From BOKV01 sp049289295 (GTDB lineage: Bacteria > Pseudomonadota > Alphaproteobacteria > Rhizobiales > Rhizobiaceae), in the NCBI GenBank assembly GCA_049289295.1, contig JBATLL010000057.1:1-64000 (forward strand): a stretch of DNA of 64,000 nt, read 5' to 3'. Within the stretch, counting starts at the first letter, position 1, and each line of letters starts with the position of its first letter. The translations under genes and the position numbers were made by a program. Positions 1 through 8,967 of this stretch are shown piece by piece. The notes below the pieces were generated by a model. That model did no database searches, was not told where the DNA came from, and saw nothing but the letters and a program-made list of their open reading frames with translations.

Positions 1-49
1 ATAACGCATTTCGCTCATCGACATCCCAGAAACCGGCCTGACCACGCAT
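1..49 (-). CDS. IS5-family transposase, N-terminal fragment (cut by window edge)
   Basis: Reading leftward from an ATG at 49, the first 16 codons give MRGQAGFWDVDERNAL. This resembles the start of IS5-group DDE transposases, which commonly open with a 'GFWDV(D/E)ER' signature (recalled from the family, not searched). A purine-rich stretch GAGGATAGG precedes the ATG by a few bases and fits a ribosome binding site. The gene runs off the left edge, so the catalytic domain cannot be seen and it is unknown whether the element is intact. The short length keeps the confidence moderate. Confidence 0.65.
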   Translation of the reverse strand, partial: MRGQAGFWDVDERNAL

Positions 50-120
50 CGCCTATCCTCCGCATAAATCAATGCGGTCAGTGAATCAGAAATCATGTCA
101 AATGGGGAGGTTTTTCGAGG
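1..120 (-). mobile_element. Probable end of an IS5-type insertion sequence
   Basis: The leader of the putative transposase (50 to about 120) is untranslated sequence between its ATG and chromosomal DNA flanking tRNA-Asn. It has no other gene. The exact terminal inverted repeat and target-site duplication cannot be fixed because the other end lies outside the window, so the right boundary is approximate. Confidence 0.4.
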
Positions 121-225
121 CGTCCAGTTGGCTTGTGGAAGGCAGTGCATGGGGTTGAGTGTCGCCGGAAATGGCGCGCAAACGCTCAAGCGTTGCCATG
201 GCGAACAGTCATGAAATTGGAAAGT

Positions 226-300
226 TGGCTCCCCGGGCCGGATTCGAACCAGCGACCAACCGGTTAACAGCCGGTTGCTCTACCGCTGAGCTACCGGGGA
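226..300 (-). tRNA. tRNA-Asn (GTT)
   Basis: On the minus strand the gene starts TCCCCGG at 300 and ends with the matching CCGGGGA, a G discriminator and an encoded CCA (226-228). The D-loop (TAGCTCAGCGG), the anticodon loop CTGTTAA and the T-arm GGTTCGAATCC are all present. The anticodon GTT reads AAC/AAU. It lies about 100 bp from the IS5-like end. Confidence 0.96.
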
Positions 301-516
301 ACGACTGCTCTTAGCGCGTGCGCCATATAGCAAAGGCAAATCTGATTTGCCAACCCGCTTTGTCAAAAAAACTCTTGGCGAAGTCCCGGATTCGGCAAGT
401 TTGCATGAACGGGTAACCGGATTTCAAGATTCATTGTCCAATGTCGGCGAACCGGCCGCACATTCCCGCCTATTCGCTTGACAGAACAAGGTAGCCAAGG
501 GATATGGGGCGCGGTT

Positions 517-590
517 GGCCTCGTGGCGGAGTGGTTACGCAGAGGACTGCAAATCCTTGCACCCCGGTTCGATTCCGGGCGAGGCCTCCA
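517..590 (+). tRNA. tRNA-Cys (GCA)
   Basis: The acceptor stem GGCCTCG (517-523) pairs with CGAGGCC (580-586), followed by T and an encoded CCA (588-590). The anticodon loop ACTGCAAAT gives GCA. The T-arm GGTTCGATTCC is standard. It lies about 120 bp upstream of the pcm-like gene on the same strand. Confidence 0.95.
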
Positions 591-712
591 AATTCGCGAA
601 ATCGGTGGGATTCCTGCAGCATGGGCGGTGCGCGTCCATCTGGCTGTTGCCTTGCGCATTCATGTTCGCTAGACGTCAGGCAATTCAATCTGCGACCATC
701 AGGGGCAGGCCA

Positions 713-1366
713 ATGACGCTCGATTTCCAACAGCAACGCATCAAGATGGTGGATGGACAGATCCGCACCAGCGATGTGAGCAACCATGCCGTGCTGACGG
801 CATTCCTCAGCGTGCCGCGTGAGGCATTCCTGCCTGAAAGCCTGCATGAACTTGCCTATCTTGACGAGGACCTCCCAGTTGCGGGCGGTCGTTTCGTCAT
901 GTCGGCTGCTCCACTTGCCAAGCTTGTCCAGGCGCTTGGCGTGGATGGCGGGGTCGTTCTCGATGTGGGATGCGCGACCGGCTATTCTTCGGCGATCCTG
1001 GCGCAACTGGCCGATACGGTCGTGGCGCTCGAACAGGATGAAACGCTTGCAGAGACTGCTGCCAGCGCGCTTTCGGCGACTGGCTGCGACAATGCGACCG
1101 TGGTCAAAGGCCGTCTGGCGGATGGATATGCCAAGGAAGGCCCTTATGATTTCGTCCTGATTGGCGGCAGCGTTGACGAACTTCCAGCAGCCTTTGGCGA
1201 CCAGCTTCGAGAAGGTGGGCGTCTGGTCAGTGTTCTGGGTAACGGCAATGCTGGCGTTGCGACGGTTTTCGTGAAGGAGGGTGGCAATCTTTCATCGCGC
1301 AGGCTGTTCAACTGGGCGGTCGAACCGCTGCCGGGCTTTGAACGGGCCGCAGGGTTCGTTTTCTGA
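713..1366 (+). CDS. pcm: Protein-L-isoaspartate O-methyltransferase family protein
   Basis: This 217-residue SAM-dependent methyltransferase belongs to the PCMT family, which uses SAM to methylate isoaspartyl residues in damaged proteins in the cytoplasm. The N-terminus (QQRIKMVDGQIRTSDV...VPREAFLP) is characteristic of the family, and the SAM-binding motif I is seen as VVLDVGCATGYSS around residues 80-92. The reading frame is open further upstream through tRNA-Cys, so the ATG at 713 is chosen because it fits the family start and follows the purine-rich AGGGGCAGG. It sits immediately upstream of tolC. Rhizobial versions of this family often lack proven isoaspartyl repair activity, so the substrate is not certain. 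Confidence 0.85.
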   Translation: MTLDFQQQRIKMVDGQIRTSDVSNHAVLTAFLSVPREAFLPESLHELAYLDEDLPVAGGRFVMSAAPLAKLVQALGVDGGVVLDVGCATGYSSAILAQLADTVVALEQDETLAETAASALSATGCDNATVVKGRLADGYAKEGPYDFVLIGGSVDELPAAFGDQLREGGRLVSVLGNGNAGVATVFVKEGGNLSSRRLFNWAVEPLPGFERAAGFVF

Positions 1367-1516
1367 CCAGGCCTCAAGGCCTGTTGCGGTACTGCAACGG
1401 CCAAAAGGTGAGTGTGATTGATCGGCAAGTTTTGTTTGACGCTGTCGCGTCAGACTATAGGCTTGGATCTGGAATAGTTAACAACGTAAAGCGTTAGCAG
1501 GTTTTGACCTGTACAT

Positions 1517-1536
1517 GGTCCCGCGGGGCCTTTTTT
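1517..1536 (+). terminator. Rho-independent terminator between pcm and tolC
   Basis: A hairpin GGTCC-CGCG-GGGCC (1517-1530, with one G-T pair) is followed by six T residues (1531-1536). It lies 150 bp after the pcm stop and 39 bp before the tolC ATG. It could end the pcm transcript or act as an attenuator in a tolC leader. Confidence 0.6.
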
Positions 1537-1574
1537 CAATGAGTACGTTGTTCTGAAAAAGGTTTTTGGGGCAG

Positions 1575-2966
1575 ATGAGAAGTCCGTTGCGTATTGGCGT
1601 TCAATTGTTGCAAGGCGTTGCCGTTGCTGGCCTTTTTGCGCTTGGACCGACTGCGGCAGGCGCGGAATCGATTTCCGAAGCGCTGGCGCTGGCATATGCG
1701 AACAATCCAACCATCAACGCGCAGCGCGCCGCAACACGGGCCGTTGACGAGAATATTCCAATTGCCAAGTCGGCCCTGCGTCCGCAGGTCAGCGGCAATG
1801 CCGATATCGGCAAGTCGTGGACGGAAACGAATATCGGGCTGAACGCGGGCAGGACGATCACGCTGCAGCCGGGCGGTTTCGGCGTGACGATTTCGCAGGC
1901 GCTATTCGACGGATTCAAGACCCGCAACAATGTGGAAGCGGCGCGCGCGGCGATTTATGCCAGCCGCGAGACGCTGCGCAACACCGAGCAGAATGTGCTG
2001 TTTGATGGTGCCAGTGCCTATGTGGACGTGATCCGTGACCAGGCGGTCGCGGCCTATCGTGCGCAGTCGCTGGAATTCCTCAACGAACAGGTGCGCTCGG
2101 AACGCGCCCGGTTCCAGGTTGGTGAAAGCACGCGCACGGACGTGGCACAGGCGGAAGCGCAGCAGGCGGCGGCAGTCGCGCAGTTGAACGGCGCGCGCGC
2201 GCAGTTGCAGTCCTCCATGGCCGTCTACCGCCAGATCATCGGCAAGGACCCGCAGAAACTCAAGAATCCCGCGGGCGTCGGCAAGCTGGTGCCAAGCCAG
2301 TTACAGCGCGCGCTCGATATCGGGTTTGCCGAACATCCCGCCATTCTTGCGACCAAGTATCTGGTCGATCAGGCCGACTGGAATGTGAAGTCTTCGGAAA
2401 GCGACCTGCTGCCGAGGGTCACGCTTGATGGCGCGGTCAACAGGCGTTTTGATTCAAGCGTCAATGGCCAGGTGACGAATGCCGCCCAGATCACTGCACG
2501 TCTGACCGTGCCGATCTATCAGGGTGGACGGGTTTCGGCCCAGGTGCGCCAGAACAAGGAAACGCTTGGACAGCGCTGGATCGAGGTTGATCAGGCGGTG
2601 GACAATGTGCGCGCGGCCATCGTGGCTGCCTTCAGCCAGCTTGAAGCAGCCAAGGCCTCGCTCGTTGCCAATGACACGCAGTTGCGAGCAGCACAGCTTG
2701 CGTTGCAGGGCGCTGTCGAGGAGCGCAATGTCGGACAGCGTACCACGCTCGACGTGTTGAACACGCAGCAGCAGGTGATTACGGCACAGATTTCCGCAGC
2801 AGCGTCGCGGCGCGACGTGATCGTGGCCGGTTACGCGCTTCTTTCGGCCATTGGCCGTCTCAATGCGGGCCAGCTCAATCTTGCGGTAGCCAAATACGAG
2901 CCGGAAGAGCATTTCACTGCTGTCGTCGACAAGTGGTACGGCCTGCGCACCCCTGACGGGCGTTAA
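1575..2966 (+). CDS. tolC: TolC family outer membrane efflux/secretion protein
   Basis: This 463-residue outer-membrane channel of the OEP/TolC family forms trimeric conduits for type I secretion and RND efflux. Residues 1 to about 28 form a signal peptide (MRSPLRIG... ending AGA). Two OEP repeats follow: the first contains ALAYANNPTINAQRAATR and an alanine- and glutamine-rich coiled coil, and the second ends with the typical RTTLDVLNTQQQVI motif near residue 390. The length fits the family. The ATG at 1575 is preferred over an in-frame TTG at 1566. No membrane-fusion partner is adjacent, as is common for a shared TolC. It is convergent with uvrA. Confidence 0.93.
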   Translation: MRSPLRIGVQLLQGVAVAGLFALGPTAAGAESISEALALAYANNPTINAQRAATRAVDENIPIAKSALRPQVSGNADIGKSWTETNIGLNAGRTITLQPGGFGVTISQALFDGFKTRNNVEAARAAIYASRETLRNTEQNVLFDGASAYVDVIRDQAVAAYRAQSLEFLNEQVRSERARFQVGESTRTDVAQAEAQQAAAVAQLNGARAQLQSSMAVYRQIIGKDPQKLKNPAGVGKLVPSQLQRALDIGFAEHPAILATKYLVDQADWNVKSSESDLLPRVTLDGAVNRRFDSSVNGQVTNAAQITARLTVPIYQGGRVSAQVRQNKETLGQRWIEVDQAVDNVRAAIVAAFSQLEAAKASLVANDTQLRAAQLALQGAVEERNVGQRTTLDVLNTQQQVITAQISAAASRRDVIVAGYALLSAIGRLNAGQLNLAVAKYEPEEHFTAVVDKWYGLRTPDGR

Positions 2967-3071
2967 ATCAGCCATGGGCCTTGCCTGAAAGGGCAGGCCG
3001 GTCAATCTGCAACACAGCCGGTCCTGAGATCCCCCCCTTTTCCAGCGCGGGATGGCGGTCTTATTCTACCC

Positions 3072-6005
3072 TCACTCAGCTGCCTGACGCTTGCCCTTGG
3101 CGGGGCGGCGCTGCAGCAACTCACCCAGGAACCTGCCGGTGTGTGAGCGTGGTTCCGTTACGATATCCTCAGGCGTGCCGAACGCAACCAGTTCGCCACC
3201 GCCGTCCCCGCCTTCGGGACCCAGATCGAGAATCCAGTCAGCTGTCTTGATCACTTCCAGATTGTGCTCGATGACGATGACCGTGTTGCCCTGGTCAACC
3301 AGTTCATGCAGAACTTCGAGAAGTTTCTTCACATCGTGGAAGTGCAATCCGGTCGTGGGTTCGTCGAGAATATAGAGCGTACGCCCGGTGGCGCGGCGCG
3401 AGAGTTCCTTCGACAGCTTGATGCGCTGCGCTTCGCCGCCCGACAGGGTCGTGGCCTGCTGGCCAACGTGAATGTAGCCAAGACCGACGCGCTCAAGCGT
3501 TTCCATCTTTTCGCGCACGGAAGGTACCGCAGCAAAGAACTGTGCGGCTTCCTCGACGGTCATGTCGAGCACGTCGGAAATCGACTTGCCCTTGAACAGG
3601 ACTTCCAGCGTCTCGCGATTGTAGCGCTTGCCGTGGCACACATCGCACGTGACATAGACATCGGGCAGGAAGTGCATCTCGATCTTGATGACGCCGTCGC
3701 CCTGGCACGCCTCGCAGCGACCGCCCTTCACGTTGAAGGAGAAGCGGCCCGGCTGATAACCCCTTGCCTTTGCTTCCGGCAATTGGGCGAACCAGTCGCG
3801 GATCGGCGTGAAGGCACCGGTATAGGTCGCGGGGTTCGACCGCGGTGTGCGCCCGATTGGCGACTGGTCGATATCGATCACCTTGTCCAGATGTTCGAGA
3901 CCTTCGATGCGATCATGGGGAGCGGGAACTTCACGCGCACCATTGATGCGCCGTGCCGCAGCCTTGTAGAGCGTTTCGATGAGGAAAGTCGATTTGCCAC
4001 CACCCGAAACGCCGGTAACAGCCGTGAAAAGACCAAGGGGTATTTCTGCCGTGACATCCTGCAGATTGTTGCCCCTGGCGCCGACCACGCGGATACGCTT
4101 GCCCTTTGAGGGTTTGCGCCGGGAAGCGGGCAGGGGGATTTCCTCCATGCCTGTCAGGTAGCGGCCGGTGACGGAGGCCGGATTTGCCATGACCTCGGCA
4201 GGCGTTCCTTCCGCCACGATGCGGCCGCCATGCACGCCGGCAGCTGGACCGATGTCGACCAGATAGTCGGCGGTGCGGATCGCATCCTCGTCATGCTCCA
4301 CAACAATGACCGTGTTGCCGAGGTCGCGAAGGTGGCGCAGCGTGTCCAGGAGTCGTGCATTGTCGCGCTGGTGAAGGCCGATGGATGGCTCATCCAGCAC
4401 GTAAAGCACACCGGTGAGGCCGGAGCCGATTTGCGAAGCGAGACGAATGCGCTGGCTTTCACCACCCGACAATGTGCCTGAATTGCGCGACAATGACAGA
4501 TATTCCAGGCCGACATCATTGAGAAAGCGCAGGCGTTCGCGGATCTCCTTGAGGATGCGGCCGGCGATTTCGTTCTGCTTTTCGTTGAGGCTCTCAGGAA
4601 GGGCTTCGAACCAGTCGCGCGCGTCGCGGATCGATTTCAGCGTGACTTGCGAAATGTGCTTTCCGTTGATCCTTACCGCCAGCGCTTCAGGCTTGAGCCG
4701 GTGTCCGCTACAGGCCTCGCAGGGGCTGGAGGACATGAATTTCTCGATTTCCTCGCGCATCCAGGCTGAATCCGTCTCGCGCCAGCGGCGCTCCAGATTG
4801 CCAATGACGCCTTCGAAGGTCTTGCGGGTCTTGTAGGTGCGCAGGCCATCATCATAGGTGAAGTCGATCTCGCGCTGGCCGGTGCCATAAAGAACGGCGT
4901 TGCGGCCTTCCTCGCTGACATCCTCCCAGCGATCTCCCATCTTGAAACCATAGGTGCGCCCGAGCGCTTCCAGCGTCTGGGCATAATAGGGCGAGGGGTT
5001 GGTCGATTTCGACCAGGGGGCTATCGCGCCATTGCGCAGCGTCAGGGCATGATCGGGAACGACCATGCCGGGATCAATGCCCATCTTGGTGCCAAGCCCG
5101 TCACAGGAGGGGCAGGCGCCAAACGGATTGTTGAACGAAAACAGGCGTGGTTCGATTTCGGGAATGGTGAAACCAGATACGGGGCAGGCGAATTTTTCCG
5201 AAAAGACGATCCGCTCATGGGTCTCGTTGAGCGACTTGTTGGCGCTGCCGCCTTCGGATGTCTCGGAAGCAGGAAGCGGCTTGTCGGCCAGTTCGGCGAT
5301 TGCCAGGCCTTCCGCCAGCTTGAGGCAGGTCTCAAGCGAATCGGCCAGGCGCGCCGTGATATCGTCGCGCACGACGACCCGGTCCACGACGACGTCGATA
5401 TCGTGCTTGTACTTCTTGTCGAGCGTGGGCGCATCGGCGATCTCGTAGAGCGTTCCGTCGATCTTGACGCGCTGGAAGCCCTTCTTGGCGAGTTCGGCCA
5501 GTTCCTTGCGATATTCGCCCTTTCGTCCACGCACGATGGGGGCGAGGATATAGAGGCGTGTTCCTTCTTCCAGTGCCAGGATACGGTCGACCATCTGGCT
5601 CACCGTCTGGCTTTCGATGGGAAGGCCGGTGGCAGGCGAATAGGGGATGCCGACGCGCGCAAACAGGAGGCGCATGTAATCGTATATTTCCGTCACCGTG
5701 CCGACGGTGGAACGGGGATTGCGGCTGGTCGTCTTCTGTTCGATCGAGATTGCCGGAGACAGGCCGTCGATCTGGTCCACGTCCGGCTTCTGCATCATTT
5801 CCAGAAACTGGCGCGCATAGGCCGAAAGGCTCTCGACATAGCGGCGCTGGCCCTCGGCATAGATGGTGTCGAAGGCAAGCGAGGATTTTCCCGAACCAGA
5901 CAGGCCCGTGATCACGATCAGGCTGTCACGCGGCAGGTCCAGATCAATGTTCTTCAGATTGTGTTCGCGTGCGCCGCGGATCGAGATGAATTTCTGTTCT
6001 GCCAT
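3072..6005 (-). CDS. uvrA: UvrABC excinuclease subunit A
   Basis: This is the 977-residue damage-recognition ATPase of nucleotide excision repair. The first Walker A is GLSGSGKSS at residues 34-42. The insertion zinc region shows CPVSG...CPSCDG, with one cysteine of the usual first pair replaced by Ser. The first ABC signature is LSGGESQRIRLA. The second half has Walker A GVSGGGKST, the zinc finger CEACQGDG...CDVCHG and the second signature LSGGEAQRIKLS. The frame is open upstream, but the MAEQKF start at 6005 matches the family. A LexA-type SOS box lies 87 bp upstream, between uvrA and the divergent ssb, so damage induction is expected. Confidence 0.98.
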   Translation of the reverse strand: MAEQKFISIRGAREHNLKNIDLDLPRDSLIVITGLSGSGKSSLAFDTIYAEGQRRYVESLSAYARQFLEMMQKPDVDQIDGLSPAISIEQKTTSRNPRSTVGTVTEIYDYMRLLFARVGIPYSPATGLPIESQTVSQMVDRILALEEGTRLYILAPIVRGRKGEYRKELAELAKKGFQRVKIDGTLYEIADAPTLDKKYKHDIDVVVDRVVVRDDITARLADSLETCLKLAEGLAIAELADKPLPASETSEGGSANKSLNETHERIVFSEKFACPVSGFTIPEIEPRLFSFNNPFGACPSCDGLGTKMGIDPGMVVPDHALTLRNGAIAPWSKSTNPSPYYAQTLEALGRTYGFKMGDRWEDVSEEGRNAVLYGTGQREIDFTYDDGLRTYKTRKTFEGVIGNLERRWRETDSAWMREEIEKFMSSSPCEACSGHRLKPEALAVRINGKHISQVTLKSIRDARDWFEALPESLNEKQNEIAGRILKEIRERLRFLNDVGLEYLSLSRNSGTLSGGESQRIRLASQIGSGLTGVLYVLDEPSIGLHQRDNARLLDTLRHLRDLGNTVIVVEHDEDAIRTADYLVDIGPAAGVHGGRIVAEGTPAEVMANPASVTGRYLTGMEEIPLPASRRKPSKGKRIRVVGARGNNLQDVTAEIPLGLFTAVTGVSGGGKSTFLIETLYKAAARRINGAREVPAPHDRIEGLEHLDKVIDIDQSPIGRTPRSNPATYTGAFTPIRDWFAQLPEAKARGYQPGRFSFNVKGGRCEACQGDGVIKIEMHFLPDVYVTCDVCHGKRYNRETLEVLFKGKSISDVLDMTVEEAAQFFAAVPSVREKMETLERVGLGYIHVGQQATTLSGGEAQRIKLSKELSRRATGRTLYILDEPTTGLHFHDVKKLLEVLHELVDQGNTVIVIEHNLEVIKTADWILDLGPEGGDGGGELVAFGTPEDIVTEPRSHTGRFLGELLQRRPAKGKRQAAE

Positions 6006-6091
6006 GCCGGGACATTTCGAGGGTGGTTGCGATCTCATGCAACCGCAGCGACAGTGCGCTGCGAATCGCACTTGCAATTGTGGTCATATGA

Positions 6092-6106
6092 GAACATAAT
6101 GTGAAC
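6092..6106. promoter_or_regulatory. Alphaproteobacterial LexA (SOS) box
   Basis: The sequence GAAC-ATAATGT-GAAC is a perfect GAAC-N7-GAAC direct repeat, the known LexA operator of alphaproteobacteria. It sits in the 265-bp intergenic region between divergent uvrA and ssb, 87 bp from the uvrA start and 165 bp from the ssb start. It could control either or both promoters. Confidence 0.85.
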
Positions 6107-6270
6107 ATAAGCAAGCCGACAGCGAGTTCGGTGCCGGTGCGTATGTCCTTTTCAGATGTGGATAGTTAATCCGCAAGGGTGCGATTGCAAGGCGCTTGGG
6201 GCAATATGCCCGCAATTCATGACAGATGCCGCCATGCTAGGGTGTGGGCGGCAAGACACGGGAGTTTCAA

Positions 6271-6777
6271 ATGGCAGGCAGCGTCAACAAGGTTATCCTG
6301 ATTGGCAATCTTGGAGCCGATCCGGAGATCAAGCGCACGCAGGACGGCCGACCTGTCGCCAATCTGCGCATCGCAACCTCGGAAACCTGGCGCGACCGCA
6401 ACAGCGGGGAACGCCGCGAGAAGACCGAGTGGCATCGCGTCGTCATCTTCAACGAAGGCCTTTGCAAGATCGCCGAGCAGTATCTGAAGAAAGGCGCGAA
6501 GGTCTATATCGAAGGCCAGTTGCAGACCCGCAAATGGCAGGACCAGGCCGGACAGGACCGCTATTCGACGGAAGTCGTTCTTCAGGGCTTCAATTCGGCG
6601 TTGACCATGCTTGATGGACGCAGCGGAGATGGTGGCGGTGGCGATTATGGCGGCGGCTCCGATTTCGGCCAGTCCGGCCCCTATGGCGGGGGCTCGCGCG
6701 GCGGATCTGCAGGCGGCCAGGGCAGTGGTCAGGGTGGCGGTATGGGTGGCGATCTCGACGACGAGATTCCGTTCTGA
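6271..6777 (+). CDS. ssb: Single-stranded DNA-binding protein
   Basis: This 168-residue SSB coats ssDNA during replication, recombination and repair. The N-terminal OB fold (residues 1-110) starts AGSVNKVILIGNLGADPE and contains WHRVVIF. A glycine/serine-rich linker runs from about 115 to 160. The acidic tip DLDDEIPF at the C-terminus is the docking peptide for partner proteins. GGAG at 6261-6264 is a well-spaced ribosome binding site for the ATG at 6271. It is divergent from uvrA with a shared SOS box. Confidence 0.98.
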   Translation: MAGSVNKVILIGNLGADPEIKRTQDGRPVANLRIATSETWRDRNSGERREKTEWHRVVIFNEGLCKIAEQYLKKGAKVYIEGQLQTRKWQDQAGQDRYSTEVVLQGFNSALTMLDGRSGDGGGGDYGGGSDFGQSGPYGGGSRGGSAGGQGSGQGGGMGGDLDDEIPF

Positions 6778-6792
6778 TAATCGCGCCAACCC

Positions 6793-7242
6793 ATGCAGGG
6801 TTCCAGCCAGTCGATTGTCCATGTTGCGCTGGTGGTTCGTGACTATGACGAGGCGCTGGCCTTTTACTGTGGCAAGCTCGGCTTCGAACTTGTCGAAGAC
6901 AGCTACCAACCGGAACAGGACAAGCGCTGGGTGGTGATCGCGCCACGCGGATTTGGCGAAAGCGGGCAGGGAACGACCATCCTCCTTGCCCGGGCATCGA
7001 AGCGCGAACAGGAAGCCTTTGTCGGCAACCAGTCGGGTGGCAGGGTGTTCCTGTTTCTGCGAACCGATGATTTCGATGCAGACTATGCCAATCTGCTGGC
7101 GCAGGGTGTCAACATCATCCGCGAGCCGAAAGTCATGGATTATGGCAAGGTTGCGGTGTTTGCCGATCTCTATGGCAATTTGTGGGATCTGATCGCGTTC
7201 GCGCCGGGCCATCGCCTTGCATTGGCGTCCGCAGGGCAATGA
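6793..7242 (+). CDS. VOC (glyoxalase/bleomycin-resistance) family protein
   Basis: This 149-residue protein has the vicinal-oxygen-chelate fold. It opens with IVHVALVVRDYDEALAFYCGKLGFELVEDS, the typical beta-alpha-beta start with a possible metal-binding His near residue 10. It ends with VFADLYGNLWDLIAF, where the usual metal-ligand Glu position reads Asp. It lies 15 bp after ssb and may be co-transcribed with it. VOC proteins include dioxygenases, glyoxalases and resistance proteins, and the substrate cannot be read from the sequence. Confidence 0.85.
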   Translation: MQGSSQSIVHVALVVRDYDEALAFYCGKLGFELVEDSYQPEQDKRWVVIAPRGFGESGQGTTILLARASKREQEAFVGNQSGGRVFLFLRTDDFDADYANLLAQGVNIIREPKVMDYGKVAVFADLYGNLWDLIAFAPGHRLALASAGQ

Positions 7243-7251
7243 TCTTCCGGA

Positions 7252-7923
7252 CTATTTCCTTGCGCCAAACCAGATTACATGCCTGGCACCCTTGCGCCCG
7301 GCATTGGCCTTGACGCGGACTTCATCTGTTCGCAGCCCACTTTGCTTCATGCGGGCGAGGAAGGCGGCGTCCGGTCCCTGCGACCACACGCCAAGAATTC
7401 CGCCCACACGCAGCGCGGCCCTCGCTGACGCCAGGCCTTTCGCAGAATAGATCGCGTCATTTTCTGTCCTGGAAATTCCTTCCGGGCCGTTGTCCACATC
7501 CAGCAGAATGGCATCAAAGGCGGACTTGGACGAGGCGATCAGCTGACCGACATCCCCGACATGGATGGAAACGCGTTGATCTTCCAGGATGCCATTGAAC
7601 AGGCTGGCCATTTCACCACGGGCCCAGGCTACGATATCGGGCGAAAGTTCCGCCACCGTGATGCCTGCATCCGGCGCGAACGCCGAAAGGGCGGCGCGCA
7701 ATGTGAAACCCATGCCAAGCCCGCCGATCAGGACCTGCGGCCGTGGTGTTGCGCCAAGGCGTTCGGCCGCGATCGTTGCAAGCGCTTCCTCGGAGCCGGA
7801 AAGGCGACTGTTCATCAATTCGATGCGGTCGAGCTTGATCGAGTATTCCTGGCCACGGCGCATCAGCTTGAGTGAGCCGCCGCCAGGCATTTGCGCATTT
7901 GCCAGATGTTCCCAGGCGATCAT
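7252..7923 (-). CDS. Spermidine synthase-like methyltransferase-fold protein
   Basis: This 223-residue protein has the Rossmann fold of the spermine/spermidine synthase family. A nucleotide-binding motif VLIGGLGMGFTLRAAL lies near residues 64-79, an acidic residue follows the next strand (ITVAELSPDIV), and AILLDVDNGPEG (about residues 137-148) occupies the later active-site strand. It lacks the N-terminal beta domain of true SpeE, so polyamine synthesis is not assured. Its ATG shares one base with the stop of the upstream cation transporter (TGATG), so the two are translationally coupled. Confidence 0.7.
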   Translation of the reverse strand: MIAWEHLANAQMPGGGSLKLMRRGQEYSIKLDRIELMNSRLSGSEEALATIAAERLGATPRPQVLIGGLGMGFTLRAALSAFAPDAGITVAELSPDIVAWARGEMASLFNGILEDQRVSIHVGDVGQLIASSKSAFDAILLDVDNGPEGISRTENDAIYSAKGLASARAALRVGGILGVWSQGPDAAFLARMKQSGLRTDEVRVKANAGRKGARHVIWFGARK

Positions 7924-8876
7924 CAGTGCCCGGCCTGCGGACGGCGCGACTTGGCAACTTCCTCCGCGTGATCTGCAGCCTTCTGAACCTCGATGAACAG
8001 GCGTTTGACGACAGGGAAGCGCTGCTTGATGGCAACCTCGATGTCGTGGATTGCGTCTTCGACCTTGCCGGCGGTGAGATTGTCCTCGAAATCAACCGAC
8101 ACGGCGAGCAGCACGTCATTCGGGCCGAAATGCAATGTGCGTATCTCGTTGAGGCGATCAATCACCGGCGTGGCTTCGACGATGTTGCGGATTACCTGCA
8201 CCACCTCGGGGGCGGCTGCTTCGCCGATCAGCAGTCCCTTGGTCTCGAAGGCGAGAAGGCCTGCCGTAAGGCCCAGAATAACGCCGATGATGATGGACGC
8301 GACGCCGTCAAGTTCGGCAATGCCGAAATACTGGGCACCTGCAATTCCGGCAAAGGCTACCAGCAGGCCCAGCATTGCTGCAGTATCCTCGAACAGGACT
8401 GTGAAGACGGATGGGTCCTTGCTGTCGCGAACCGCTTCGAGATAGCCCTTCTTGCCCTTGGTGGTCTGGAACTCGCGAAAGGCGACGAACCAGGCAATGC
8501 CTTCGAACAGGAAGGCGAAGGCCAGCACGATATAGTTGATCATCGGATTGGCGACGGGATGGGGGTCGATCACCTTGGCGATGCCCTCATACAGGGAAAT
8601 GCCGGCGCCAATGGCGAAAATGAGGATGGCGACAACGAAGGCCCAGAAATACAGCTCCGTACCATATCCGAACGGGTGTTTCTCGTCGGCGGGTTTGCCT
8701 GCCTTGTGCAGCCCGTACAGCAGCAGCGACTGGTTGCCTGTATCGACCAGCGAGTGAATTCCTTCCGACAGCATGGCCGATGATCCGGTCACCGAGGCTG
8801 CCGCGAACTTCGTCACCGCAATCAGCCCGTTGCCGATCAGTGCTGCGAAAATGACTTTCCTTGATCCAGATGCCAT
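7923..8876 (-). CDS. Cation diffusion facilitator family transporter
   Basis: This 317-residue inner-membrane metal/proton antiporter belongs to the CDF family. It starts MASGSRKVIFAALIGNGLIAVTKFAAA. Transmembrane helix 2 carries the SEGIHSLVDTGNQ motif, whose His and Asp are metal-binding positions, and the later helix has ELDGVASIIIGVILG. A cytoplasmic C-terminal domain follows (IRTLHFGPNDVLLAVSVDF). The frame is open further upstream, but AAGGGAG seven bases before the ATG at 8876 sets the start. It is the first gene of a coupled pair with the spermidine-synthase-like gene. The metal is not identifiable. Confidence 0.9.
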   Translation of the reverse strand: MASGSRKVIFAALIGNGLIAVTKFAAASVTGSSAMLSEGIHSLVDTGNQSLLLYGLHKAGKPADEKHPFGYGTELYFWAFVVAILIFAIGAGISLYEGIAKVIDPHPVANPMINYIVLAFAFLFEGIAWFVAFREFQTTKGKKGYLEAVRDSKDPSVFTVLFEDTAAMLGLLVAFAGIAGAQYFGIAELDGVASIIIGVILGLTAGLLAFETKGLLIGEAAAPEVVQVIRNIVEATPVIDRLNEIRTLHFGPNDVLLAVSVDFEDNLTAGKVEDAIHDIEVAIKQRFPVVKRLFIEVQKAADHAEEVAKSRRPQAGH

Positions 8877-8967
8877 GTCGTCTCCCTTGCCGCCTTGATG
8901 CCCGCTGGCAGCGCCAAGTTCAAGCCTCAACTCTTGACCTTGTGGAATGCTGACCCATTGTAGTGGC

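Noticed and set aside
515..712. Extension of the pcm frame upstream through tRNA-Cys
   Set aside because: It would translate the tRNA gene; the ATG at 713 matches the family start.
5049..6104. Plus-strand open frame of 351 codons
   Set aside because: It is antisense to uvrA and has no recognisable domain.
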